Assembly (NCBI RefSeq): GCF_001550375.1
Contig: NZ_LRTR01000606.1
Coordinates: forward strand, 1-50,677
Reading direction: 5' to 3'
Source: Streptomyces europaeiscabiei
GTDB taxonomy: Bacteria > Actinomycetota > Actinomycetes > Streptomycetales > Streptomycetaceae
Length of the DNA stretch: 50,677 nucleotides
Made by a program: the position numbers and the translations under genes. Below are positions 32,576 to 41,397 of the stretch, in pieces. Each line of letters opens with the position of its first letter. Position 1 is the stretch's first letter. The notes beneath the pieces are model-generated. The model was not told the origin of the DNA, searched no databases, and saw only the letters and a list, made by a program, of their open reading frames with translations.

Positions 32576-33379
32576 ATGGAACCCTGGCACGAGCCCGCCG
32601 ATCCATCCTCCTCGTTCACCCTCTCCACCAAATTCCTCGCCTGCGCTCTCCTGACGGGCATGGCGCTGGTGACCACGGCACTCCGGGGCGCACTGCCTCC
32701 GCAACCCTCGTCCGCGCAGTCCTTCTCCTCCTCCGCACACCCCGGCCCCAGCAGCACCGCCTCGGCCCAGTACCCCTCTGTGCCGCCCCTGCCCCCGTCG
32801 GCTCCGGTCCGGCTGCTTGTCCGCGCCATCGGCGTGAACGCACCGATGACGGAACTGACCCTCGATGAAACAGGGGCGTTGCGCCCACCATCGGCAGAAA
32901 TGCCAGGGTTTGTCGGATGGTACGGCGCCGGCACGGCTCCCGGCGCAGTGGGGACAGCCGTCACGACGGGACATGTCGACACGCCGGAAGGCCCCGGGGT
33001 CTTCTACCGCCTCGGGGCACTGTCCAAGGGCGACACCATCGAGATCATCAGGGCAGACCGGCGGACAGCCGTCTTCACGGTCGACGCCGTGGAGCTCTAC
33101 GACAAGGAGGCCTTTCCGGATGAGAAGGTGTACGGCAGTTCCCACCAGCCCGAACTGCGCGTGATCACCTGTGGGGGTCCATACACGGAAGAAACCGGCT
33201 ACCAGGGAAACGTCGTGGTCTACGCGACGCTGACCACGGCGTCGAACGATGGTGGTCCCGTTGAGCAGGCCGAGGCTCCGGCCAAGGCCGAGCAGGACGA
33301 GGGCGAGCAGGACGAGGGCGAGCAGGACGAGGGCGAGCAAGGGAACGGGACTGTCGAAACAAGCAGCTCCGTCACATAA
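32576..33379 (+). CDS. Class F sortase
   Basis: The protein has 267 residues. An N-terminal membrane anchor lies near residues 16-40 (TKFLACALLTGMALVTTAL), followed by a proline/serine-rich spacer. The sortase barrel has the catalytic His133 in TTGHVDTPEGPGVFYRL and Cys199 in LRVITCGGPYTEET, with NVVVYATL closing the core as in class F. Class F sortases in actinobacteria are mostly of unknown substrate. The C-terminus carries an unusual acidic tail (EQDEGEQDEGEQDEGEQ) encoded by a 15-bp tandem repeat. The gene follows the small exported protein on the same strand. Confidence 0.92.
   Translation: MEPWHEPADPSSSFTLSTKFLACALLTGMALVTTALRGALPPQPSSAQSFSSSAHPGPSSTASAQYPSVPPLPPSAPVRLLVRAIGVNAPMTELTLDETGALRPPSAEMPGFVGWYGAGTAPGAVGTAVTTGHVDTPEGPGVFYRLGALSKGDTIEIIRADRRTAVFTVDAVELYDKEAFPDEKVYGSSHQPELRVITCGGPYTEETGYQGNVVVYATLTTASNDGGPVEQAEAPAKAEQDEGEQDEGEQDEGEQGNGTVETSSSVT
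33290..33343 (+). repeat. 15-bp tandem repeat in the sortase C-terminus
   Basis: GAGCAGGACGAGGGC occurs three times without mismatch (33290, 33305, 33320), then a partial copy. It codes EQDEG units and is likely to vary in copy number by slippage. Confidence 0.85.
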
Positions 33380-33605
33380 TCGGTCGTTCGCGTGGGCGGC
33401 AACACCGCGGTCGTCCGGACATCACTGTCCCCGGCGGAGCGCCGCGCACACCGGTGCAGCAGAGCGCGCTGTCGACATCGACGGCGACGCCCCTGACCTA
33501 CGACGTTCTCCGACGACGACGGCCTGCGGAACTTCGACCGAACGGCCAACGGCCCCCCGCCGGGGCGCCGTCCGCCGCGTTCTCCGGGGTACGGAACCCG
33601 TGGAC

Positions 33606-33646
33606 ATCCAGGTGCCTGCCGACCAGGGTTCGGCAGGCACCTGGAT
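33606..33646. terminator. 17-bp perfect stem terminator
   Basis: Arms 33606-33622 and 33630-33646 pair perfectly around a 7-nt loop, 22 bp beyond the stop of the convergent secreted hydrolase; it may also serve the sortase transcript. Confidence 0.75.
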
Positions 33647-33667
33647 GTTCTCCAGAAGCTCGGGCTG

Positions 33668-36358
33668 CTACTTCTCCGTCAGCGGGGTGACGGCGACTTG
33701 GTCGATCACCGGCGCGTAAGCGGATCGCTGGTCGTACTGGTTGTAGGAGTCGCCGTCGAAGTCCGGCAACTCCTCGGCTGTGAACGTGAGCCGGTTCGTG
33801 CCCTTCTTCAGGGTGACCGGGACGGTCAGATCCCTGAAGCTGTTGAAGTGGAAGGTGGTCGGGAACAGCACCCGGCGGGCCGGTCCGCCGTTGACCGAAA
33901 GGTCGGCGTGGCGTGCGATCGGGTCGGGGTTGTAGTGGGTGGCGGGTGCCTGTTCGGCGTTGGAATAGCGGATGGTCACCGCGTGCCGTCCGGCACGCTC
34001 GGCGACGACGTCGAGGGTGAGGGCGTTGGCCTTTCCGTTGCCGATGTCGGTGACCGCCTTGCCGCCTTCGGCGAAGGTGTATGCCTCGGTGGCCTTGGCG
34101 GTGCCGCTCAGGGTGCCGGCGTCCGCCTGGTACACCTCAGTCACCAGGCTGCCGCTGGACGGCGCGACCCGCAGCCGGTCGAGCACCAGTTCGCGGGAGG
34201 TGCCGGTGACAGTGATCTTGTTGATACCGGCGGACAGGAACATCTTGAGCGTGTCCGTACGCGGCTTGCCGTTTCCGATCTTGGGAAGGTCGAGCTTCTC
34301 ACCGTTCAGCGACAGCGCTGCCCTGCCACCGCCGAGGTGGTCGACGGACACCGTCGACTCGCCGTCGGTGGGTGAGTAGACCCAGAAGGTCGCGGAATCG
34401 CCCTCGGACAGAGCCACCGCGCCCGGGCCCGAAGCGCCGGGGTAGGTGTAGCCGGGCCGGGCTCCGGTGAGGGTGGCGTACTCGGCTTCGTAGATCGCCG
34501 GCTGGGTCACGTGCTCGTCGCGCAGTGCCAGGTCGATCTTGTCGATAATGGCGTCGCCCTTGGTGACGCCCAGGTCCGTGTCCTTCGCGGAGAGCGTGAT
34601 CCTGTGCTTGCCGGCGGTGAGCTTCACGGTGGTGTCGGTGTGGCCCCAGACCACCCACTTGTAGCCGAGCGGCATCCGCAGTTCCTGCGGGTCCTTTCCG
34701 TCGACGCGCAGGAAGACGTTGGTGGGGCCCTGTTCCTTGACCCGGCCGTCCAGGTTGTAGGAGTTGGCGAAGACGCTCAGGTCGTACGTGCCGTCCTGCG
34801 GTACGTCGACGTCGAAGGCGAGCACGCCGTCGGAGCCGGTGCGCAGGCCGCCGACGTTGTAGTCACCGGACGTGGCGAACTTGCCCACGTCGGAGGGCGT
34901 GCCCTCGGGCCCGTTCTTGGAATAGCCGCCCCCGGTGTAGGTGGCGTTCTCCGCCTCGTACGTCCTGCGCCAGCTCGTCGAGGGTGTGGCCGGCTTCGAG
35001 CCGCTTCCGCCCGGGGAGAGGATGACCTGATATGCGGACATTGCATTCATGCCCGTCATCGGCAGCGTCACCGCGCCGTCCGTGCCGACCTCGACCTCCT
35101 GGTCGGCCAGCCGCAGGGGCTGTGCTGAGTCGCCGACCTGTCCGGTCCAGGGGATCTCCTGCACGGTGGCGTGCACCGTTTTCCCGAAAAGCTTCGGGTC
35201 GATGTTTTCGAAGACGACGTTCGCGTCACCGCTCTTGCCGCCGAAGAGGGCCCTGGACTGCTTCTTCTCGTTGTCGAGCGTGGCCACGCCCTGGAGCGTG
35301 TACTGCTGGTTCGGATGAGGAGCGGTCACTTTCACCGTGTGCCCGGACATCTGCCCGTAGGCGTTGAACAGCCACCACTGGCCGTTGCCCTTGTTGGCGT
35401 CGACGGCCGAGTCGTTGAGGTTGCCGTCGATGTTCCAGTACGCCAGGTCGGCGTCGATCTTGGACTCCTCGATGGCGGAGACCCACTGGATGACCTGGCC
35501 GGGCACGGAGAGGTGGTAGTTGTGCCCGTACTCGTTGACATTGATCGGCAGCGGGTCGATACCGATCTCCTTCTCCCACTGCCGGTACCTCGCGACGCTG
35601 GTGCGGACCGCGGCGGGGCTGGACAGCTCGTGCCAGGTCATCACGTCCGGGACGACGTCGTTGGCCTTGGCGTACTGCAGGAAGCCCTTGACCTGGTCGA
35701 AGAGGAGGGAGGTGTTCGGGCCCGCGATCCGCGCGTCCGGGTCCAGGCTCTTGATGAGGTGGTAGGTCTCCTTCCACGCCGCGAAGAAGTCCTTCGGGTC
35801 GTTGAGCCAGGAGGTCCTGTCGTAACTCCAGTCGCCGGTTCCGAACATGTTCCCTTCGGGTTCGTTGAAGGGAACATAGACGACGTGGTCCTTGTAGTCG
35901 CCCGTGGTCAGGACCTGCCGGACCTGCTTCTTGATCTTCTCCTGGAAGTCGGCGAGCCTCGCGGGACCGTTCGCGCCGGGCCACTCGTAGGGGAAGCCCC
36001 GGTAGATGTCGGTCATGTAGATGTAGACGTCCTTGCCGCCGGAGTCCACGAATGGCGGCAGGATTTCCAGCGCGTCCGCGCCGGGGTGTTGCGGACCGTC
36101 CTGTGCCTTGGTGGACACCGTGCGCAGGCGCATACCCTCGATGAGGTTGCGGCTCGGCACTCCGTCGCCGTAGACCCCGTACAACGAGCCGCTGGCACCC
36201 CCGTGGAAGGCGCCGGTGTCGGTCGCGAGATCGATGACGAGCCGTTCCGGTTCCACGGCCCGGGCCGTGCCGGCGGACGGTACGGCGAGCATGGTGGTGA
36301 CGACGGCTGCCACCGCGGCGCCGACTGCCATCGTTCTTTTTCCTTGTCGCACTGACAT
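33668..36358 (-). CDS. Secreted clan GH-A glycoside hydrolase with CBM6/35-like modules (paralogue A)
   Basis: The protein has 896 residues from ATG 36358; an ATG at 36331 has a better ribosome site but would lose the basic signal-peptide head. Residues 1-34 are a Sec signal. Residues about 38-450 are a TIM-barrel hydrolase with acid/base Glu166 in VPFNEPEG and nucleophile Glu276 in NVNEYGHN, a clan GH-A arrangement closest in feel to GH39. Three beta-sandwich modules follow, starting at RTYEAENATYTGG, IYEAEYATLTG and VYQADAGTLSG, of CBM6/35 type. The substrate is unknown. It is divergent from lacI with four operator-like sites between them. A longer paralogue lies at 43265. Confidence 0.85.
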   Translation of the reverse strand: MSVRQGKRTMAVGAAVAAVVTTMLAVPSAGTARAVEPERLVIDLATDTGAFHGGASGSLYGVYGDGVPSRNLIEGMRLRTVSTKAQDGPQHPGADALEILPPFVDSGGKDVYIYMTDIYRGFPYEWPGANGPARLADFQEKIKKQVRQVLTTGDYKDHVVYVPFNEPEGNMFGTGDWSYDRTSWLNDPKDFFAAWKETYHLIKSLDPDARIAGPNTSLLFDQVKGFLQYAKANDVVPDVMTWHELSSPAAVRTSVARYRQWEKEIGIDPLPINVNEYGHNYHLSVPGQVIQWVSAIEESKIDADLAYWNIDGNLNDSAVDANKGNGQWWLFNAYGQMSGHTVKVTAPHPNQQYTLQGVATLDNEKKQSRALFGGKSGDANVVFENIDPKLFGKTVHATVQEIPWTGQVGDSAQPLRLADQEVEVGTDGAVTLPMTGMNAMSAYQVILSPGGSGSKPATPSTSWRRTYEAENATYTGGGYSKNGPEGTPSDVGKFATSGDYNVGGLRTGSDGVLAFDVDVPQDGTYDLSVFANSYNLDGRVKEQGPTNVFLRVDGKDPQELRMPLGYKWVVWGHTDTTVKLTAGKHRITLSAKDTDLGVTKGDAIIDKIDLALRDEHVTQPAIYEAEYATLTGARPGYTYPGASGPGAVALSEGDSATFWVYSPTDGESTVSVDHLGGGRAALSLNGEKLDLPKIGNGKPRTDTLKMFLSAGINKITVTGTSRELVLDRLRVAPSSGSLVTEVYQADAGTLSGTAKATEAYTFAEGGKAVTDIGNGKANALTLDVVAERAGRHAVTIRYSNAEQAPATHYNPDPIARHADLSVNGGPARRVLFPTTFHFNSFRDLTVPVTLKKGTNRLTFTAEELPDFDGDSYNQYDQRSAYAPVIDQVAVTPLTEK

Positions 36359-36393
36359 CTCCGTGGATTCCGTGGCTTCTCGGACTCTGGATC

Positions 36394-36405
36394 CGAAGCG
36401 TTTCG
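36394..36405. promoter_or_regulatory. LacI-type operator candidate CGAAGCGTTTCG
   Basis: It has the core GAAGCGTTTC with central CG, 36 bp upstream of the hydrolase ATG on the minus strand. It matches the GAAnCGnTTC form of three further sites in this spacer. Confidence 0.5.
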
Positions 36406-36589
36406 TACGTATGGGGCCGGTCCGTGGCGCGCCGCATCAGCGAGGTACCCGCCGCCATGACGAGTGCGACGGCCACTCCACGGCAGGCCCTGCCCGAAAG
36501 GCGGAGTTCCGAGCGGCGGCTGCACAGGGGCCGCGCGGCGCTCCGATGTGGTGGCACTTCGGCACGCGGTCGTGGCCCCAGGTGGATCA

Positions 36590-36603
36590 TCGAACCGGTT
36601 CGA
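36590..36603. promoter_or_regulatory. LacI-type operator TCGAACCGGTTCGA
   Basis: A perfect 14-bp palindrome centred on CG, 232 bp upstream of the hydrolase gene. Confidence 0.65.
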
Positions 36604-36814
36604 GGAAGCTAGCACCGGGGAAACGGGCCAGCAATACCCCCGACACGGATCTCATCGGCCGCGCACGGCCTTCCTGGTGGGGTTCAGGGCGCGCCCGTCC
36701 GCGAAAACCGGGCGCCCGACCTGCTGGTAAGCAGGTCAACGCCCAGGCAGACCAGACAGGACACCACCGCACGCCGACGTTTCCGGGCCGTTGCGAAGGA
36801 TTCGTCGCGAGGCG

Positions 36815-36843
36815 TTGACACCCGTCCGGGTTGCTCCTACCTT
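36815..36843 (+). promoter_or_regulatory. lacI promoter TTGACA-N17-TACCTT
   Basis: A consensus -35 and a good -10 are separated by 17 bp on the plus strand, with the operator at 36853 starting 9 bp after the -10. The layout suits autorepression. Confidence 0.7.
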
Positions 36844-36852
36844 CACTTCACG

Positions 36853-36864
36853 CGAACCGGTTCG
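36853..36864. promoter_or_regulatory. LacI-type operator CGAACCGGTTCG
   Basis: A perfect 12-bp palindrome at the expected transcription start of lacI, sharing its core with the site at 36590. Confidence 0.65.
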
Positions 36865-36902
36865 ATGGTCGGGTAGTCGGCCGATCCTGTTCTCTGGAAT
36901 CA

Positions 36903-36916
36903 TCGAACCGATTCGA
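36903..36916. promoter_or_regulatory. LacI-type operator TCGAACCGATTCGA
   Basis: It carries the GAAnCGnTTC form with one central pair changed, 22 bp upstream of the lacI GTG. Confidence 0.6.
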
Positions 36917-36938
36917 CCGCTTTCAGCAAGGAGTGCCC

Positions 36939-37994
36939 GTGAACATCGGTGAGATTGCCAAGCGGGCCGGTGTCTCGCGGAGCACCGTGTCGTACGCCCT
37001 GAGCGGGAAGCGTCCGGTGTCCGAGGACACCCGTCAGAAGGTCCAGCGGGTCATCGACGAGCTGGGCTACCGGCCCAACGCGAGTGCGCGGGCCCTGGCC
37101 AATGGCCGGACCAACACCATCGGTCTGGTCTTCCCGCCGGCCGGGAACCACTACACCGGCATGCAGCTGGACTTCATCGGGAGCGTCACCGAGGCCGCCG
37201 CGGCCTACGACTACGACGTGCTGCTTTCTCCGAGCGGTGTGGACAGCGACCGTTCGTTCCAGCGGCTACTGGGCGAGCGGCGGGTCGACGGCGCGATTTT
37301 GATGGAGATCCGGCTGCAGGACGACCGGCTCGACCATCTCACCGCGGTGGACTTCCCCTCTGTCGCCATCGGCCGCACCGCGAACCCGCAGGGCGGTTGG
37401 TGGGTGGGCCTGGACCACACGGCGCTGGCGGCTGCCTGTGTGCACCACCTCGCCGATCTGGGTCACCGGCGGGTCGCCTTCGTCAACCGGCCCGAGCAAC
37501 TGCTTCGGGCCGGGTACGAGTCGGCCCAGCGTGGGCTGGACGGTTTCACCAAGGCCGCAGCGGAGCGCGGGCTCACCGTCCGGACGTACTGCTGCGGAGA
37601 CGACGCCGCCTCCGGCCTCGCCTGTCTGGAGCGGATCCTGCACGACGACCCCGCCACCACGGCCCTGGTCACGCTGAACGAGGCCGCGCTCGGCGGCCTC
37701 TACCGGGGGCTGGCGCAGGCCGGCCGCCATGTGCCACGCGACTTCTCCGTCACCGGAGTGGTGGCCAGCAGGTGGGCGGAGACGGTGACCCCGCAGCTCA
37801 CCGCGGCGGAGGTGCCCGCGGAACAGATGGGTCGCCTCGCCGTCGAGCTGCTCGTGGAGCGGCTCGACCACCCCGACGCACCGGCCCGCCATCACCTGCT
37901 CGCGCCACCGATCTCGTTGCGAGCGAGCACCGGACCTACCGGCACCAGGCCCGCCGACCCCGCTGCGGACCCCGGCGCCGCCACGCATCTCTGA
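36939..37994 (+). CDS. LacI-family regulator of the hydrolase/importer locus
   Basis: The protein has 351 residues from GTG 36939, with AAGGAG four bases upstream. The N-terminal helix-turn-helix and hinge helix read IGEIAKRAGVSRSTVSYALS and ASARALANGRTNTIGLVF, with the alanine of the hinge LA pair that enters the CG centre of LacI operators. A sugar-binding-protein-like core follows. It sits between the divergent hydrolase and the importer genes. Four palindromes of the expected LacI type lie upstream, one on its own promoter, so it very probably represses itself and the hydrolase, and by read-through the importer. The effector is probably an oligosaccharide or its breakdown product. Confidence 0.93.
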   Translation: MNIGEIAKRAGVSRSTVSYALSGKRPVSEDTRQKVQRVIDELGYRPNASARALANGRTNTIGLVFPPAGNHYTGMQLDFIGSVTEAAAAYDYDVLLSPSGVDSDRSFQRLLGERRVDGAILMEIRLQDDRLDHLTAVDFPSVAIGRTANPQGGWWVGLDHTALAAACVHHLADLGHRRVAFVNRPEQLLRAGYESAQRGLDGFTKAAAERGLTVRTYCCGDDAASGLACLERILHDDPATTALVTLNEAALGGLYRGLAQAGRHVPRDFSVTGVVASRWAETVTPQLTAAEVPAEQMGRLAVELLVERLDHPDAPARHHLLAPPISLRASTGPTGTRPADPAADPGAATHL

Positions 37995-38052
37995 CCGTCA
38001 CCCGCACACACTCCCCTTCACCCTCCACATCCCGGTCTCCGGACCCCGCACA

Positions 38053-38073
38053 CCCCGCACCCCGCACCCCGCA
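38053..38073. repeat. 7-bp tandem repeat CCCCGCA
   Basis: Three adjacent copies (38053-38073) and one slightly displaced at 38044-38050 lie in the lacI-binding-protein gap. Confidence 0.6.
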
Positions 38074-38133
38074 CCGGCCGACCGGGCAGCTCACCGCCCG
38101 GGTTCGGCGGGCCCAGCACCCCCCGATCACCCG

Positions 38134-38175
38134 TCCCAGGGCACACCTGTGCCGATCCCAGGGCACACCTGTGCC
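38134..38175. repeat. Two 20-bp direct repeats, each with palindrome GGCACA-CC-TGTGCC
   Basis: TCCCAGGGCACACCTGTGCC is present at 38134-38153 and 38156-38175, giving a 22-bp period, which is about two helical turns. The second copy ends 20 bp before the ATG of the binding-protein gene. It may be a paired operator or a leader-RNA element. Confidence 0.6.
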
Positions 38176-38195
38176 AAAACCCATGAGGACCTGCA

Positions 38196-39440
38196 ATGAA
38201 CACATCTGCCAGACGGCGTCTCACCGCCGCAGTCCTGACCGTCGTCACCGTCACCGTCGGCGCCACCGCGTGCTCCTCCGGATCGGGCGATACCGCGACG
38301 AAGGCCGCGGACGGCGGTACGTACACGATCTGGGACCCGTACCCGCAGTTCAACAAGGGCTCGGCGTGGGCGAAGCTGCTGGACGGCTGCGGCACCAAGG
38401 CCGGAGTGAAGATCAAGCGGACCGCGTTCGACACCAGCGACCTGACGAACAAGGCGCTGCTTGCGGCGCAGCAGGACAACTCCGCGGACGTCCTCGTCGT
38501 CGACAACCCGGTGGTGTCGACCCTGGCCGAGGCCGGCGTGCTGACCACGACCGACGACAACAAGCTGGACACCTCGAAGGTCAGCCCGAACCTCCTCGCT
38601 GCCGGCCAGTCGGGCGGCAAGACGTACGGAACACCGATCGGCGCGAACACCCTCGCCCTGTACTACAACAAGGCGGTGCTGAAGGACGCCGGCGTGGACA
38701 TCTCCTCGGTCACGGACTGGAAGTCGCTGACGGCGGCCCTGGCGAAGGTGAAGAAGGCGGGGAAGAAGGGCATCACGTTCTCCGCGATCGGCACGGAGGA
38801 GGGCAGCTTCCAGTTCCTGCCCTGGTACTGGGGCTCCGGAGCCCAGCTGACCGCGCTCGACTCCGACCAGGCGGTCTCCGCGCTGTCGCTGTGGAAGAAC
38901 TGGCTGAACAAGGGCTACGCCCCCAACTCGGTGATCAACAACACCCAGACGACCAGCTGGCAGGAGTTCGCGAGCGGTGACTACGCGTTCGCCGAGAACG
39001 GAACCTGGCAGCTCGCCAATGCCGAGAAGGCCGGCTTCGAGTACGGGGTCATCCCCGTCCCGGGTGCCTCGGGAGGCGACGCGGCGGCGCCGACGGGCGG
39101 CGAGTTCGTCACCATCCCCGCGCAGGGTGACACCAGCCGCTACGCCACCTCGCAGAAGCTCGTGTCCTGCCTGACCAACAGCGAGAACCTGCTCGAAACC
39201 GACACGACGCTGTCCTACGTGGCCCCCACCACCGAGGTCCAGGACAAGCAGGTGACGGCCGATGCCAAGCTCAAGCCCTGGGTGGACGCGGTGAAGGCGG
39301 CCAAGGGACGCACCAGTGACGACCTGGGCACCAAGTACCCAAAGATCTCCGAGCAGTTGTGGAAGGCGGTCCAGTCCGCCCTCAGCGGGTCGGCGTCGCC
39401 GAAGGACGCGCTCGGCTCAGCACAGTCCGCCGTCAAGTAG
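38196..39440 (+). CDS. CUT1-type ABC importer sugar-binding lipoprotein
   Basis: The protein has 414 residues from ATG 38196, with GAGGACCTGCA upstream. A lipoprotein signal ends in VTVGATAC-SS, with the lipidated cysteine near residue 26. The mature protein is an extracellular solute-binding protein of family 1: WDPYPQFNKG, the ligand-pocket region YGTPIGANTLALYYNKAVLKDAG (key GTPIGANTLALYYNK), and ENGTWQLANAEK. It would capture an oligosaccharide at the membrane and deliver it to the two permeases encoded next. The order binding protein, permease, permease is the usual CUT1 order. Confidence 0.93.
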   Translation: MNTSARRRLTAAVLTVVTVTVGATACSSGSGDTATKAADGGTYTIWDPYPQFNKGSAWAKLLDGCGTKAGVKIKRTAFDTSDLTNKALLAAQQDNSADVLVVDNPVVSTLAEAGVLTTTDDNKLDTSKVSPNLLAAGQSGGKTYGTPIGANTLALYYNKAVLKDAGVDISSVTDWKSLTAALAKVKKAGKKGITFSAIGTEEGSFQFLPWYWGSGAQLTALDSDQAVSALSLWKNWLNKGYAPNSVINNTQTTSWQEFASGDYAFAENGTWQLANAEKAGFEYGVIPVPGASGGDAAAPTGGEFVTIPAQGDTSRYATSQKLVSCLTNSENLLETDTTLSYVAPTTEVQDKQVTADAKLKPWVDAVKAAKGRTSDDLGTKYPKISEQLWKAVQSALSGSASPKDALGSAQSAVK

Positions 39441-39477
39441 GTCAAGTAAGTCAAGCAACCAGGACTCGGGCCAGCCG

Positions 39478-40464
39478 ATGAAGCACACGACACCGTTGCC
39501 GGACCGCCGGCGGGTGCCCGACCGGAACGGGGCGGCGGCCACCACCGCCCCACCCCCGGCCGGCACCACGACCCGGCGCCGTCCCGCCTCCCCGCAGTGG
39601 GCGGCCTGGGCGTTCCTCGCCCCGGTGACCCTCTACCTCGTCCTCTTCTACGCCTATCCGCTCTACCGCAACCTCGACCTGAGCCTGCGGAACTACACCG
39701 TCCGTTCCTTCGTCCAGGGCGACGCGCCGTTCGCGGGCCTGGACAACTACCGGACCGTCCTCGACGACCCGACCTTCGCCCCGGCCCTGCTGCACACCGC
39801 CGTGTTCACCGCCGTCTGCCTCTTCTTCCAGTACGCCATCGGCCTCGCCCTCGCCGTCTTCTTCAACCAGCACTTCCGGCTCTCCGCCATCCTGCGGGCC
39901 CTGTTCCTGGTGCCGTGGCTGCTGCCGCTGATCGTGTCGGCCTCCACCTGGTCGTGGATGCTCAACAGCGACTCCGGCATCGTCAACGCCGTACTGCACG
40001 CCGTCGGCATCGGACCGGTGAACTGGCTCACCTCACCGTCCTGGTCGCTGACCTCGGTGATCATCGCCAACATCTGGATCGGCGTCCCCTTCAACCTGGT
40101 CGTGCTCTACAGCGGCCTGCAGTCCATCCCGGCCGGCCTGTACGAGGCCGCCGCCCTCGACGGCGCGGGCCCCTGGCGACGCTTCTGGAGCATCACCTTC
40201 CCGCTGTTGCGCCCGGTGTCCGCCATCACCCTGCTGCTGGGCCTGGTCTACACGCTCAAGGTCTTCGACATCATCTGGATCATGACCAAGGGCGGCCCGG
40301 CGGACTCGTCCACGACCTTCGCCACCTGGTCCTACCAGCTCGGCTTCGGCAACCTCCTGCCCGCCTTCGGCCCCGGCGCGGCCGTCGGCAACCTGCTCGT
40401 GGTCGCCGCCCTGGTCTTCGGCCTGGTCTACCTGAAGGTCCAGCGAAAGCAGGCACTGTCGTGA
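39478..40464 (+). CDS. ABC sugar importer permease 1 (MalF-like)
   Basis: The protein has 328 residues from ATG 39478. After a basic soluble head there are six hydrophobic helices. The EAA-type coupling loop reads EAAALDGAGPWRRFWSITFPLLRP, which contacts the ATPase. NYRTVLDDPTF and the GGP ending region (TKGGPADSSTTFATW) are common in MalF-like sugar permeases. It is followed by the second permease with a GTGA start-stop overlap. No ATP-binding subunit is present; in Streptomyces the shared ATPase MsiK serves such importers. Confidence 0.93.
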   Translation: MKHTTPLPDRRRVPDRNGAAATTAPPPAGTTTRRRPASPQWAAWAFLAPVTLYLVLFYAYPLYRNLDLSLRNYTVRSFVQGDAPFAGLDNYRTVLDDPTFAPALLHTAVFTAVCLFFQYAIGLALAVFFNQHFRLSAILRALFLVPWLLPLIVSASTWSWMLNSDSGIVNAVLHAVGIGPVNWLTSPSWSLTSVIIANIWIGVPFNLVVLYSGLQSIPAGLYEAAALDGAGPWRRFWSITFPLLRPVSAITLLLGLVYTLKVFDIIWIMTKGGPADSSTTFATWSYQLGFGNLLPAFGPGAAVGNLLVVAALVFGLVYLKVQRKQALS

Positions 40465-41306
40465 CCAGAACCGCCGTCAGCACCTTGAAGCGCCGCAACC
40501 GTACGTGGGTCACGACGACCGTCGGTGTCCTCCTCACCGCGGTCATGCTCTTCCCGGTCTACTGGATGCTCAATGTGTCCTTCACCCGCGACCAGGACAT
40601 GCGCAAGTCCCCACCCGACCTGTTCCCCGCCCACGGCACGCTGGAGGGTTACCGCGCCGTACTCGACCAGCAGTTGCCCTACCTCGGAACGAGCCTGGTC
40701 GTCGGTCTGGGCACCGTCGTGCTGACCGTGACGCTGGCCGCGCCCGCCGGCTATGCGCTGGCGAAGCTCCGCCCACGCGGCGGGGGCGTGCTCAGCTTCC
40801 TCCTGCTGGTCGCGCAGATGGTCCCCGGCATCATCATGGCGATGGGCTTCTACGCCATCTACCTCAGCCTCGGCCTGCTCCAGTCCGTCCCCGGCCTGAT
40901 CGTCGCGGATTCCACCCTGGCCGTCCCCTTCGCGGTCCTGATCTTCACCGCGTTCATGTCGGGCATCCCCTCCGAGCTGATTCAGGCCGCGCAGATGGAC
41001 GGAGCGAGTGCCCTGCGCACGTTCTGGTCCATCGTCCTGCCCATGAGCCGCAACGCCGTGGTCACGGTGTCGCTGTTCGCCTTCCTGTGGTCCTGGTCCG
41101 ACTTCGTCTTCGCCAGCACCCTCGCCAACGGCGGGACGCACGAACCGATCACGCTCGGCATCTACCACTACATCGGCAACAACAACCAGGAGTGGAACGC
41201 CATCATGGCCACCGCCGTCGTGGCCTCCCTGCCCGCCACGGTGATCCTGGTCCTCGCCCAGCGCTACGTCGCCGCCGGCGTGACCGCCGGTGCCGTCAAG
41301 GACTGA
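40461..41306 (+). CDS. ABC sugar importer permease 2 (MalG-like)
   Basis: The protein has 281 residues from GTG 40461, overlapping the stop of permease 1. It has six hydrophobic helices. The coupling loop reads IQAAQMDGASALRTFWSIVLPMSR, the EAA-like motif of MalG-type permeases. The N-terminal VMLFPVYWMLNVSFT and the later FLWSWSDFVFASTL are the family helices. It completes the membrane part of the importer. The next gene begins 91 bp downstream on the same strand and is probably in the same transcript. Confidence 0.93.
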   Translation: MTRTAVSTLKRRNRTWVTTTVGVLLTAVMLFPVYWMLNVSFTRDQDMRKSPPDLFPAHGTLEGYRAVLDQQLPYLGTSLVVGLGTVVLTVTLAAPAGYALAKLRPRGGGVLSFLLLVAQMVPGIIMAMGFYAIYLSLGLLQSVPGLIVADSTLAVPFAVLIFTAFMSGIPSELIQAAQMDGASALRTFWSIVLPMSRNAVVTVSLFAFLWSWSDFVFASTLANGGTHEPITLGIYHYIGNNNQEWNAIMATAVVASLPATVILVLAQRYVAAGVTAGAVKD

Positions 41307-41397
41307 TCCGCCGCGCGCATGAGCCGCGCTCTTCACGAGCCGCAGTGCCCGCACCGTCGCCCCGCCCGGCAGACCGCCGACCACCCCCGCTCAAGAA

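Noticed and set aside
36331..36333. Alternative ATG start for hydrolase A with a better AAGGA site
   Set aside because: It would remove the basic head RQGKR of the signal peptide.
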